64,000 bases of DNA. Source: Chloroflexus sp. Y-396-1 (GTDB lineage Bacteria > Chloroflexota > Chloroflexia > Chloroflexales > Chloroflexaceae). Each line of letters opens with the position of its first letter. Position 1 is the first letter of the stretch. Both the position numbers and the translations under genes were made by a program. A model generated the notes under the pieces. That model made no database searches, was not told where the DNA came from, and worked only from the letters and a program-made list of their open reading frames with translations. The stretch lies in assembly GCF_000516515.1 (NCBI RefSeq), contig NZ_KI911784.1, positions 1,268,636 to 1,332,635 on the forward strand, in the 5' to 3' direction. This document shows positions 46,584 to 58,503 of this stretch, piece after piece.

Positions 46584-46970
46584 TTATGCCTCGTCGTTCT
46601 TCTCGACGATTTGCACCTTGTTACTGGTCGGCGGCGTTGTCGGTCGGTGATTCCAGCTCAACAGTTGACCGAGTAGCGCCCACATTCGTTGTTCAACCTC
46701 GGCCTCGCGACCACGCAGCAAGAGACTAACGCCACCTAGGATAAGAATACCCGGCCAGAGCAATTTGAACAGCGACAGCAGCGCCAGCCCAACACCCCAC
46801 AGGAGAGCCTGCACCGCCTCGTCGATACGGCCAAGATTGCGCTGACGGCGATAGATCACGATGCCACCACCGGCCAGCAGCGCAACCGGTACCAGCCACC
46901 ATAGCCTGAAAATAGCAACCACACCAATCGTGATCAAGATCAGTCCGATCAAGCGTGTTTGATTGTTCAT
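46584..46970 (-). CDS. small membrane protein with about four helices
   Basis: The 128-residue protein has three to four hydrophobic segments (LIGLILITIGVVAIFRLWWL, LVPVALLAGGGIVIY, ALLWGVGLALLSLFKLLWPG, ILILGGVSLLLRG) and a polar C-terminal tail. It resembles the N-terminal membrane part of LiaF-like/DUF5668 proteins. GGAGGAG precedes the ATG by seven bases, which supports a real gene. Function unknown. The gene is divergent from the aminotransferase at 47135. Confidence 0.7.
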   Translation of the reverse strand: MNNQTRLIGLILITIGVVAIFRLWWLVPVALLAGGGIVIYRRQRNLGRIDEAVQALLWGVGLALLSLFKLLWPGILILGGVSLLLRGREAEVEQRMWALLGQLLSWNHRPTTPPTSNKVQIVEKNDEA

Positions 46971-47134
46971 CGTTTATCTCCTCCGTAGTGTGCGACCTAT
47001 TCACTTCTACCGCTATGACGTAGACTCAAATGCAAAAGTTGCAGCAGGCTGTGGTACCATAGTTGAAAGGCAGCCGGATGTGCATACACGTTCAAGATAC
47101 GGCTTCACGCTAACGTTACTTTCAGGGAGGCACA

Positions 47135-48325
47135 ATGACCACACCACGCAGCGCCGAGCGGGTTCGTCAGTTTGGCACCACCATCTTCGCCGAAATGAGT
47201 GCTCTTGCCGTACAATGTGGCGCCGTCAACCTGGGCCAGGGTTTTCCCGATTTTGCTGGACCAGAATGGGTTAAGCAAGCCGCGATTGACGCCATCGGTG
47301 CCGATGCCAATCAGTACGCGCCTTACATCGGTGTGCCACGCCTGCGTGAAGCGATTGCCGCAACCTGGCAGGCGCAAGGGTGGCGTACTGTCGATCCGCA
47401 GACCGAGGTCACGGTGACCAGTGGCGCGACTGAAGCCCTCTTTGGCGCCGTGCAGGCGTTGATCAATCCCGGTGATGAAGTGATACTATTCGAGCCGTTT
47501 TACGATGCGTACCTGCCCGACGTAACAATGGCCGGTGGTATCCCCCGCTTCGTGCGCCTGCATCCTCCCACTGACGGTCAGCAGAGTTGGTGGTTTGATC
47601 CGGCTGAATTGCAGACTGCGTTCTCGCCACGTACCCGTCTCCTTATGCTCAATACGCCCCACAATCCGACCGGTAAAGTGTTTCGACGTCACGAGCTAGA
47701 ACAGATCGCCAATCTCTGCCAGATGTACGATGTGATCGTGGTTGCCGATGAAGTGTACGATCAACTCGTCTTCGCCGGTGCCGAGCACATTCCGATAGCA
47801 ACGCTGCCCGGTATGTGGGAGCGAACGCTCACGATTAACAGTTTGGGCAAGACGTTTAGCTTGACCGGGTGGAAGATCGGTTATGCCGTTGGTCCGGCCA
47901 CACTCATCGCAGCACTGCGGGCCGCACATCAGTGGATTACCTTTGCCACGGCAACCCCTTTACAATATGCGGCAGCAGTGGCCCTGGAAGGAGCGTTGCA
48001 GAACGGTTATTATGACCGGTTTCGTGCTGAGTATACGGCACGTTATCGTCTGCTTGAAGAGATTCTGAGCAGCGCCGGTCTGCCCGTGTTGCCAACCGAA
48101 GGCAGCTATTTCCTGATGGCAGACATTACACCGACCGGCTTTCGCGACGATGTGACATTCTGTCGCTACCTGACTACCGAGGTTGGCGTTGCAGCGATCC
48201 CACCTTCTGCCTTTTACGCTCGCCAGACCGGTCTCCCGCTGCTTGCCCGCTTCTGTTTTGCCAAACGTGAAGAGACTCTGCGCGCTGCGCAACAACGCTT
48301 GTTGGCCTGGCGACAGCGAAGCTGA
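47135..48325 (+). CDS. class I/II pyridoxal-phosphate aminotransferase (methionine/kynurenine type)
   Basis: The 396-residue protein is fold type I. The PLP lysine lies near residue 240 in INSLGKTFSLTGWKIGY. Other hallmarks are NLGQGFPDF at the N-terminus, YAPYIGVPRLREAIA, NTPHNPTGKVF, VADEVYDQLVF and the C-terminal Arg in ARFCFAK. The N-terminal pattern is that of the YbdL/kynurenine aminotransferase branch, which transfers amino groups from methionine or aromatic acids. GGGAGG precedes the ATG. Its stop is 22 bases before the M32 carboxypeptidase start, so the pair may be co-transcribed, joining peptide breakdown to transamination. Confidence 0.88.
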   Translation: MTTPRSAERVRQFGTTIFAEMSALAVQCGAVNLGQGFPDFAGPEWVKQAAIDAIGADANQYAPYIGVPRLREAIAATWQAQGWRTVDPQTEVTVTSGATEALFGAVQALINPGDEVILFEPFYDAYLPDVTMAGGIPRFVRLHPPTDGQQSWWFDPAELQTAFSPRTRLLMLNTPHNPTGKVFRRHELEQIANLCQMYDVIVVADEVYDQLVFAGAEHIPIATLPGMWERTLTINSLGKTFSLTGWKIGYAVGPATLIAALRAAHQWITFATATPLQYAAAVALEGALQNGYYDRFRAEYTARYRLLEEILSSAGLPVLPTEGSYFLMADITPTGFRDDVTFCRYLTTEVGVAAIPPSAFYARQTGLPLLARFCFAKREETLRAAQQRLLAWRQRS

Positions 48326-48347
48326 AATCAGAAAGAGAGTAGTATCC

Positions 48348-49853
48348 ATGGAACATCGACTGCAAGAACTGCGTGCTCGTCTGCAAGAGATTGACGACTT
48401 GAACAGTGCTGCCGCAGTACTCAACTGGGATCAGAGTACCTACATGCCGCCGGGTGGCGCAGCCGCCCGTGCCCGTCAGCTCGCTACGCTTTCGCGACTG
48501 GCTCACCAAAAGAGCACTGATCCCGATCTAGGCAAGCTGCTGGCAGAACTGATGCCCTATGCCGAAACACTACCGTATGAGCATCCCAATGCAGCATTGA
48601 TCCGGGTGGCCCATCGTAACTACGAACGGATGACGCGCATACCAGCCGATCTAGTGAGCGAGATCGCTGCTCATACAGCCGCGAGTTATCACGCCTGGAC
48701 CAAAGCACGGCCGGAGAATGACTTTGCGACGATGCTGCCCTACCTCGAACGCACCCTTGAGCTGAGCCGACGGGTAGCTGATTGCTTCCCTGGCTATGAT
48801 CATCCGGCCGATCCATTGATTGACTTCAGCGATTACGGGATGCGCGCAGCGGTGATCCGTGAGCTGTTTGCCCGCTTGCGTGCTGAACTTACTCCGCTCA
48901 TTCGAGCCATTGTGGCCCAACCGCCGATTGACGATTCGTGTCTGCGTCAGTATTACCCGCGCAACGACCAACTGGCCTTCGGCGAGCACATCATTCAACG
49001 CTTTGGCTACGATTTTGAACGCGGCCGGCAAGACCTGACGCACCACCCCTTTATGACGAAGTTTTCGGTTGGCGATGTGCGGATTACGACCCGCATCAAC
49101 GAACACGACCTAGGTGATGGTCTGTTTAGCACACTACACGAATCAGGCCATGCCATGTACGAACAGGGGATCGATCCCGCATTCGAGGCAACACCACTCT
49201 GCACAGGGGTTTCAGCCGGCGTCCACGAGAGTCAGTCGCGGCTCTGGGAAAATCTGATTGGGCGTTCACGACCATTCTGGGAGTATTTCTATCCTGAACT
49301 ACAACAAACATTTCCGCAACAGTTGGGTCAGGTGCCACTCGATACCTTCTATCGCGCGATTAATCGGGTGCAACCGTCACTCATCCGTACTGACGCCGAT
49401 GAGGTCACTTACAACCTGCACGTGATGATTCGGTTTGATCTGGAACTGGCGTTACTTGAGGGTAGTCTGAAGATACGTGACCTGCCAGAGGCGTGGAATG
49501 CGCGCTACGCCGAAGATTTGGGGGTAACGGTACCGGACTACCGCGACGGCGTGCTACAAGATGTTCACTGGTTCGGTGGGTTGATCGGCGGTGCATTCCA
49601 GGGTTATACGTTAGGCAACATCCTCAGTGCGCAATTCCTGGCTGCTGCTCGAGCAGCACATCCGACGATTGATGAGGAGATCAGGCAGGGCGAATTTACG
49701 ACATTGCACGGCTGGCTGCGCGAGAACATTTATCGTTATGGCAGCATCTTCACGCCGAACGAACTGATCGAGCGCGCATCAGGTAGCCCGCTGCGGATCG
49801 AGCCGTATATGACGTACCTGCGTGAGAAGTACTCAGCAATCTATAACTTGTAG
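48348..49853 (+). CDS. M32 family zinc carboxypeptidase (Taq type)
   Basis: About 501 residues from the ATG at 48348, the family's usual length. An earlier in-frame start at 48183 lies inside the aminotransferase gene and is rejected. The N-terminus ELRARLQEIDDLNSAAAVLNWDQ is typical. The zinc site LHESGHAMYEQGI (HExxH) is near residue 263, and the downstream Glu is in AGVHESQSRLWEN. The M32 signature DEVTYNLHVMIRFDLE follows. It removes C-terminal residues from peptides. It lies 22 bases downstream of the aminotransferase, with a purine-rich AAAGAGAG stretch before the ATG. Confidence 0.93.
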   Translation: MEHRLQELRARLQEIDDLNSAAAVLNWDQSTYMPPGGAAARARQLATLSRLAHQKSTDPDLGKLLAELMPYAETLPYEHPNAALIRVAHRNYERMTRIPADLVSEIAAHTAASYHAWTKARPENDFATMLPYLERTLELSRRVADCFPGYDHPADPLIDFSDYGMRAAVIRELFARLRAELTPLIRAIVAQPPIDDSCLRQYYPRNDQLAFGEHIIQRFGYDFERGRQDLTHHPFMTKFSVGDVRITTRINEHDLGDGLFSTLHESGHAMYEQGIDPAFEATPLCTGVSAGVHESQSRLWENLIGRSRPFWEYFYPELQQTFPQQLGQVPLDTFYRAINRVQPSLIRTDADEVTYNLHVMIRFDLELALLEGSLKIRDLPEAWNARYAEDLGVTVPDYRDGVLQDVHWFGGLIGGAFQGYTLGNILSAQFLAAARAAHPTIDEEIRQGEFTTLHGWLRENIYRYGSIFTPNELIERASGSPLRIEPYMTYLREKYSAIYNL

Positions 49854-49950
49854 TCAGACAATCAGGTCAATCGGGGGCGACTATCTAGGCCGCCCCTGTG
49901 TCGCTGCATCCTATCGCCTCATTCCCCGATCTGCGTTCGTCCCATAGCGC

Positions 49951-50355
49951 TCAACAGGGATCACGACTCGGCGGCGGGCTGTCATCGTCAGGTTCAGCTT
50001 CATGAAGCGAAGAAAGCTGAACAGCGTCCATAATTAATGCCAGCGCTTGCTCGCGTGAGCGAGTGAGCATCTCGAGTTCAGTTAAGAGGAGAGAGAGGCG
50101 ACGATAATCACGGCGAATGGCCTGTTCATCGGCAGAGGAGAGACCAGGACGTACCGTTGTGAGCCATTCGTCAAACGACGAGCGCTGAATAAGGAGTTCA
50201 GGCGAACCAAACTGACTGAGTCGAAGCCACAGTGTTGCCGCACTATTAGTTAGTAAACGAAGGCTATCAATAGTCATATTGTCGGTGATACCATAACCTA
50301 TCCAACCCTTTTCCATGGGTATAAGGCACCCTCTGCATGGTAATTGGTCATTCAT
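49951..50355 (-). CDS. hypothetical protein
   Basis: A 134-codon minus-strand frame in a gap between two plus-strand genes. The product is not recognised. It is helical, with charged stretches (SSADEQAIRRDYRRLSLLLTELEMLTRS), and ends with an acidic Pro/Ser tail. No clear ribosome-binding site supports the start at 50355; a start at 50277 (MTIDSLRLL) is possible. Base composition matches neighbouring genes. Whether it is expressed is uncertain. Confidence 0.4.
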   Translation of the reverse strand: MNDQLPCRGCLIPMEKGWIGYGITDNMTIDSLRLLTNSAATLWLRLSQFGSPELLIQRSSFDEWLTTVRPGLSSADEQAIRRDYRRLSLLLTELEMLTRSREQALALIMDAVQLSSLHEAEPDDDSPPPSRDPC

Positions 50356-50394
50356 TCTCTATGGATCGGTCGTGAGATTGAGTTTCACCTCTGG

Positions 50395-50400
50395 TATAAT
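50395..50400 (+). promoter_or_regulatory. possible -10 box for the UbiB-family gene
   Basis: TATAAT lies 28 bases before the ATG at 50428. The sequence 17 bases upstream (GTGAGA) is a poor -35, so this is only a partial promoter match. Confidence 0.35.
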
Positions 50401-50427
50401 CTAAAAGAGGAATAATGGTAGGACATT

Positions 50428-52254
50428 ATGCGTGAACCAATCTCAATCCAGGCAACTGACACCACAACCGCCGTTCCCAAGCCGACTGAACCGCCCCGCT
50501 TCCGTCCGCGTGAGCGTTTCTTGCGCGTTTCATCATTTTTTCTCGGCGTCGTCATCCACATTTACATCTGGGATATTTTTCTCGCCCGCTTCGCCATCTT
50601 TCGCTGGTATGTCCAGCGCACCATGCTCCGCCGCTGGGTGAACATTGCTCGTCGGTTCCGCATGATGGCTGTTGAATTGGGCGGGATGCAGATTAAGCTC
50701 GGTCAGTTTCTTTCCTCGCGTGCCGACATTATCCCTGAAGTGGTACGCCGTGAATTAACCGGCCTACAAGACGAGGTTCCACCAGCACCTGCCGGCCATG
50801 TGCTGGAGGTCATTCTTGAAGAACTCGGCGCACCACCTAGTGAAATCTTTCGCAGCTTCGAGACCGAATGTGTCGCAGCGGCGTCGCTCGGTCAGGTGCA
50901 CTACGCTGTGTTGCACGATGGCCGTGAAGTTGCGGTCAAAGTGCAACGACCCTGGATCGACAAGATCATTGAAGTCGACCTCAGTGCGGTGACGTGGGTG
51001 GTGCGGCTGATCAAGAATTATCCGCCCATCCGCCGACGCGCTGATTTAGAAGCCCTCTTAGCCGAGTTCGCCCGTGTCTTGGTGCAGGAACTAGATTATG
51101 TGCAGGAAGCTCGCTCGGCAGCTACCTTCCGACAGAACTTCGCTAACCATCCGGGGATCTACATCCCTGAGCCGATCTTCGAGTTGACCACCCGCCGCGT
51201 GCTGGTTATGGAACGGATCAGTGGCGTGAAGATCACCGATCTGCACACCCTTGATCAGTTGGGGGTCAGTCGGCTCGAACTGGCTGCCCGTCTCAACAAC
51301 TGCTATCTCAAGCAATTCTTCATCGATGGCTTCTTCCACGCCGATCCGCATCCGGGGAATCTCTTTGTGCGCGTCGAAACTAGTCTGGCGCCTAGGAAAC
51401 CGACTGCGCCGCCAGTACCGACCAGCAACAACGGGTATCACGCCATCGAGGCTGAATTGCCAATCGACACTGCACCACCCGAAGTACCATCAGGTACTCC
51501 CTTTACACTAATCTTTGTTGATTTCGGGATGGTAGGCCGGTTACCGCCACAAACGATGGAGGTAATGCGGCAGGGTGTACTGGGGCTTGCGACGAACGAT
51601 GCGGATCGGATTCTGAATGCGCTCGAACAGCTCAATATGATCTTGCCCGGCGCTGATCGTCGTGCTATCAAGAGCGCTATCGAAACAATGCTGCGCTATT
51701 CGTTCAACCGTACCGTGCGCGAGCTGACGAATCTTGATGTTGAGGCCATTATGGCTGAAACCAAAGACCTGATCTACGACCTACCATTCCAGATTCCGCA
51801 AGACTTGCTCTATCTGGGGCGGGCGTTGAGTATGGTCGCCGGTCTGGCAACCGAAATCTACCCTGACATCAATCTGTTTGAAGAGTTACGTCCCTTCGCA
51901 CGTGCGATGTTGGCGCAAGAGCAGCGCAACGGCAACTGGCTCGAGAAGTTCCAACAAGAGATCACCGAGCTGGGCCAGATTCTCTTGGCTCTACCTCGTC
52001 AGATGGATGCCTACTACCGGGCGGCGAATCGGGGTGAACTGCAAACCCGTTCCGATTTAAGTCGCCTCGAACGGAGCATGAAACGAGTCGAGCGGGCTAC
52101 CGACCGTCTGATGGGTGGTATGCTGGCGACTGGTCTGTTCCTCGGTGGGGTGCAGCTCCGTACACGCGGGTTAGAACGCGAAGCGAAGCGAGCCTGGTGG
52201 GCAGCCGCGGCGGCGATTCTATGGGCGCTTTGGCCGCGAAACGATCGCTGGTAG
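50428..52254 (+). CDS. ABC1/UbiB family protein kinase-like ATPase
   Basis: The 608-residue protein has the ABC1 hallmarks: the KxGQ motif in MQIKLGQFLSSRADIIP, the Ala-rich loop in CVAAASLGQVHYAVL (replacing the kinase Gly-loop), the VAVKVQRP lysine, the catalytic loop FFHADPHPGNLFV and the metal-binding FVDFGMVG. C-terminal helices may contact membrane (ATGLFLGGVQL). Family members support quinone and lipid metabolism in other organisms. Oddity: about 45 residues of Pro/Ser/Thr-rich sequence (about 315-360) sit between the catalytic loop and DFG, which normally lie close together. The gene starts with ATG after a GGTAGGA region. Confidence 0.9.
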   Translation: MREPISIQATDTTTAVPKPTEPPRFRPRERFLRVSSFFLGVVIHIYIWDIFLARFAIFRWYVQRTMLRRWVNIARRFRMMAVELGGMQIKLGQFLSSRADIIPEVVRRELTGLQDEVPPAPAGHVLEVILEELGAPPSEIFRSFETECVAAASLGQVHYAVLHDGREVAVKVQRPWIDKIIEVDLSAVTWVVRLIKNYPPIRRRADLEALLAEFARVLVQELDYVQEARSAATFRQNFANHPGIYIPEPIFELTTRRVLVMERISGVKITDLHTLDQLGVSRLELAARLNNCYLKQFFIDGFFHADPHPGNLFVRVETSLAPRKPTAPPVPTSNNGYHAIEAELPIDTAPPEVPSGTPFTLIFVDFGMVGRLPPQTMEVMRQGVLGLATNDADRILNALEQLNMILPGADRRAIKSAIETMLRYSFNRTVRELTNLDVEAIMAETKDLIYDLPFQIPQDLLYLGRALSMVAGLATEIYPDINLFEELRPFARAMLAQEQRNGNWLEKFQQEITELGQILLALPRQMDAYYRAANRGELQTRSDLSRLERSMKRVERATDRLMGGMLATGLFLGGVQLRTRGLEREAKRAWWAAAAAILWALWPRNDRW

Positions 52255-54025
<1,771 letters not shown>

Positions 54026-54031
54026 TCAGCG

Positions 54032-55318
54032 ATGATTTCTCGCGCCGGTATGAACGCAGCACAGCGCTACCTGCTGACCGTAGGGATGCTTACCATCGGT
54101 TTGACGGTAGGCTGGCTATTTGCCACCATCGCCTATGCCGATCTCGGCTATGCCAGTTACCGGCTACACGTGCCGTTATTCGGCGATCTGGCGTTGATCG
54201 GTCTGCTCAATAGCGTAGCAGTGCTGGCCGGCGGGTTGACCGGCCCCCTGGCCTGGCAGGCAGTACGACATCTTGGAGCGCGACCGGCGCTGATGATCGG
54301 TTGTCTGTTACACAGTCTGGCGCTGCTGACCTTAAGCCTGGCGCCTGCTGCCGATAGATTATCGCCGCTTACCGCGTGGCTCCTGTTGGCCGGTGTGGCA
54401 CTGAGCGGACCGGCCAGCGTGATGTTTAATCTGGCCGGCCCACCGCTAATGATGCAACTAAGTGGTGCCGCCGGGCCTGATCGCCTCTTTGCCCGCAGTG
54501 CGGCACTGATGTTGATCATCAACGGCGCCGGAAGTTTGCTCAGTGGTCAGTTGACAACGGTATGGCTCTGGCTATTCGGCGACAGCGCACCGATACCCCC
54601 TTATCAGCTCAATGCGCTATCAAGTGCGCTAGTCGTGATTCTAGCCACTCTGCCACTGGTGGGATTGCGGGTGCAGCCCTTACCGACGGCTACCGTTGTT
54701 GCCGGGAACAGATCGTTCAACGACTTCTGGCGCGCAATTCGTCAGGGCCTGGTCTTTGTACCGGGACCACTGCTGATTTCGCTTGGCGCTGCGCTCTTCA
54801 TCCCCTATCTCAGTCTCTTCTTCCGCCAACGCTTTGCTGCACCCGATACCATCATCGGCCTACTGCTGGCCTTGATCAGCGTGACTACCGGCCTGGCAAC
54901 GCTACCCGTTCCCCACCTGGCCGCCCGCATCGGCAGACTCCCGGCAGTAGTCCTCACACAGGCGCTGGCGATCCCGTGTCTGGTCGCACTCGCCTTTGCT
55001 CCGAGCTTACCCCTGGCCGCCCTGATAGCCATTGTGCGCGGAATGCTGATGAATATGGCGACACCGTTGTTTGAAGCAGAAGCTCTGGCACAGGCCTCAC
55101 CTACTCATCATGCAACGGTAACCGGCATGATCCGGGCTGCTGCATCGGTAGGCTACATCGCCGGCCCAACCCTCAGCGCCGAATTGCAGAGGACGGTTGG
55201 TTTTACCGCAATTTTTCTGATTGCCGCGCTGTGCTATACCGCAGCAGTACTGGTGAATGCCACGATCGTCGTGTGGCGAAGGGGTATGAGCACAAGTTAT
55301 AGTCACTTTCAGAAATGA
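54032..55318 (+). CDS. MFS transporter
   Basis: The 428-residue protein has about twelve hydrophobic segments, including YLLTVGMLTIGLTVGWLFA and a central LLISLGAALFIPYLSLFF. The pattern AARIGRLPAVVLTQALAIP fits the loop between helices 8 and 9 of MFS sugar or drug exporters. An internal Met at 54050 is an alternative start. It sits seven bases after the beta-glucosidase stop, which suggests a role in sugar transport or efflux, but the substrate is inferred only from context. Confidence 0.82.
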   Translation: MISRAGMNAAQRYLLTVGMLTIGLTVGWLFATIAYADLGYASYRLHVPLFGDLALIGLLNSVAVLAGGLTGPLAWQAVRHLGARPALMIGCLLHSLALLTLSLAPAADRLSPLTAWLLLAGVALSGPASVMFNLAGPPLMMQLSGAAGPDRLFARSAALMLIINGAGSLLSGQLTTVWLWLFGDSAPIPPYQLNALSSALVVILATLPLVGLRVQPLPTATVVAGNRSFNDFWRAIRQGLVFVPGPLLISLGAALFIPYLSLFFRQRFAAPDTIIGLLLALISVTTGLATLPVPHLAARIGRLPAVVLTQALAIPCLVALAFAPSLPLAALIAIVRGMLMNMATPLFEAEALAQASPTHHATVTGMIRAAASVGYIAGPTLSAELQRTVGFTAIFLIAALCYTAAVLVNATIVVWRRGMSTSYSHFQK

Positions 55319-55394
55319 ACTAAGGGTTAGGATTGCCGATGATTTAGACGGTATAACGAACCATCATGGCTACAGTTAGTAGGAGAGAATGATA

Positions 55395-55919
55395 ATGAAT
55401 GTTCCCTGGAAATCAATCGTCTGGAGTCAATTTGGCGCCGCAATTGATACACTTGAGGATATGATCCGGACCTGTCCCGATGAGCTTTGGCGCGGAAGAC
55501 TTTGGGAAACTTCATTAACACGACCTGAGTATGCCGAGTTATGGTACCGCGTCTATCACGCTTTATTCTGGCTCGATCTCTATCTAACAGGCGCAGAGGA
55601 AGGTTTTGCCCCTCCAGCGCCTTTCAAACTGATCGAAATGGAAGACGATGATCTTCCCGAAAGAGTGTATACCAAAGATGAACTTCAAGCGTATCTCGAG
55701 TATGGGCGAAAGAGATGCCAGACAACGATTGAAGCTCTAACCGATGAGACAGCACAACGGCGATGTCGATTTGCTTGGGGTGATGTCAGTTTTGCCGAGC
55801 TACTGCTGTACAATATGCGTCATGTCCAAGAAATCGCAGCGCAGTTGAGCTTGTTCCTCGGACAGAAAGGAGTTTCAGTTCCAGACTCTGTTCCCACTGC
55901 CAGAAACAATGCCGCCTAA
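55395..55919 (+). CDS. DinB-superfamily protein
   Basis: About 174 residues from the ATG at 55395. AGGAGAG is about nine bases upstream; a start six bases earlier is too close to it. The four-helix-bundle pattern is present, with two candidate metal His residues in WYRVYHALFWLD and NMRHVQEIAAQLSLF. These match the DinB/YfiT fold, of which many members use metal with thiol cofactors and others have unknown roles. The conserved first His could not be placed with certainty. Monocistronic. Confidence 0.72.
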   Translation: MNVPWKSIVWSQFGAAIDTLEDMIRTCPDELWRGRLWETSLTRPEYAELWYRVYHALFWLDLYLTGAEEGFAPPAPFKLIEMEDDDLPERVYTKDELQAYLEYGRKRCQTTIEALTDETAQRRCRFAWGDVSFAELLLYNMRHVQEIAAQLSLFLGQKGVSVPDSVPTARNNAA

Positions 55920-56139
55920 CAAAATGTCCTGCCCACAGCCCTTTCTCTGGCCTGCGTTGAGATCCGAAGCAGGTGGCTTTGTTATGCAGGCAGTGAGCCG
56001 TTAGGAAGCCAACTGTAGGAATGTAAGATGTACAATGAAGCTTAACCCTGACACTACTCCATCAAACTTCGTAGTGCAGATGAAGCACAGGCTATTGGCT
56101 GATACTTTACTAAATCATAGCAACAGGAAATTTTAGTGT

Positions 56140-56854
56140 ATGGCATACAAGAGACAAGCCGGCAAATCAACTCGTGAGATGGCAAATCAACGTCGTAAAT
56201 CTGTGTTACAGATCGCAATTATTGGGATTGGGATCCTGATCGTATTGACATTGTTTGCGTCAAACACGAAGGCATTCGGAGGTATTGGCATACTTATTTT
56301 CCTTGTGCTCATGGGAGTCTTGAGAAATTTTTTTGAAGGACAAATAGACAGAGCAGCCAAACAGGCAAAGCAAGCACTTCGTGGAGCAAAAGCTGAAGAG
56401 AAGATTGGTGAATTGTTAGAACAACTACCCAACGATGAGTATTATGTCCTGCACGACGTTAAAAGCCCAATACGGAAATATAGACCACATTGTTATTAAG
56501 AAAAACTGCGGAATATTTTTACTCGAAACTAAAGCGCATGGCGGCAGAGTTGAAATCGACGGGGACTCTCTTCTAGTGAATGGAAAATTACCTGAAAAAG
56601 ATTTTATTTTTCAGGTACTTCGAAATACTTATTGGTTGCGAGATCAAATAGGCAATATCGTTGGTTCAAAACCCTGGATAACGCCGATTATTGTGTTCAC
56701 CAATGCATTTGTGCCTCTTAACCATCCGATAAAAGGTGTCTATATAGTAAATAAAAAATATCTGCTACCTTTGTTACGTAGAAAATATAGACCAAACAAC
56801 GTTCTGGCGAGAATTTGGGAAGCCAAGGAAGAAATAGATAGTGAGTTGTCGTAA
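56140..56854 (+). pseudogene. NERD-domain membrane protein broken by a frameshift
   Basis: The first frame (56140-56499) gives a membrane segment (LQIAIIGIGILIVLTLFA and a second helix) and the start of a NERD domain ending YYVLHDVKSP. The second frame (56435-56854) continues with YGNIDHIVIKKNCGIFLLETKA, the conserved NERD centre, and runs to a normal end. Removing one A near 56469-56470 joins them as HDVKSPYGNIDHIVI, a normal family sequence. So a single-base insertion breaks an otherwise intact gene. It may be a sequencing error, a recent mutation or a slippage site. The start has no strong ribosome-binding site. Function as for other NERD proteins is unknown. Confidence 0.7.
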
Positions 56855-58486
<1,632 letters not shown>

Positions 58487-58503
58487 GATGAGGAGGGACC
58501 TTC

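Noticed and set aside
48183..48347. N-terminal extension of the M32 peptidase
   Set aside because: It would lie within the aminotransferase gene; the family N-terminus begins at the ATG at 48348.
56435..56854. Separate gene in the second NERD frame
   Set aside because: It lacks its own start signal and continues the upstream NERD frame after removing one base.
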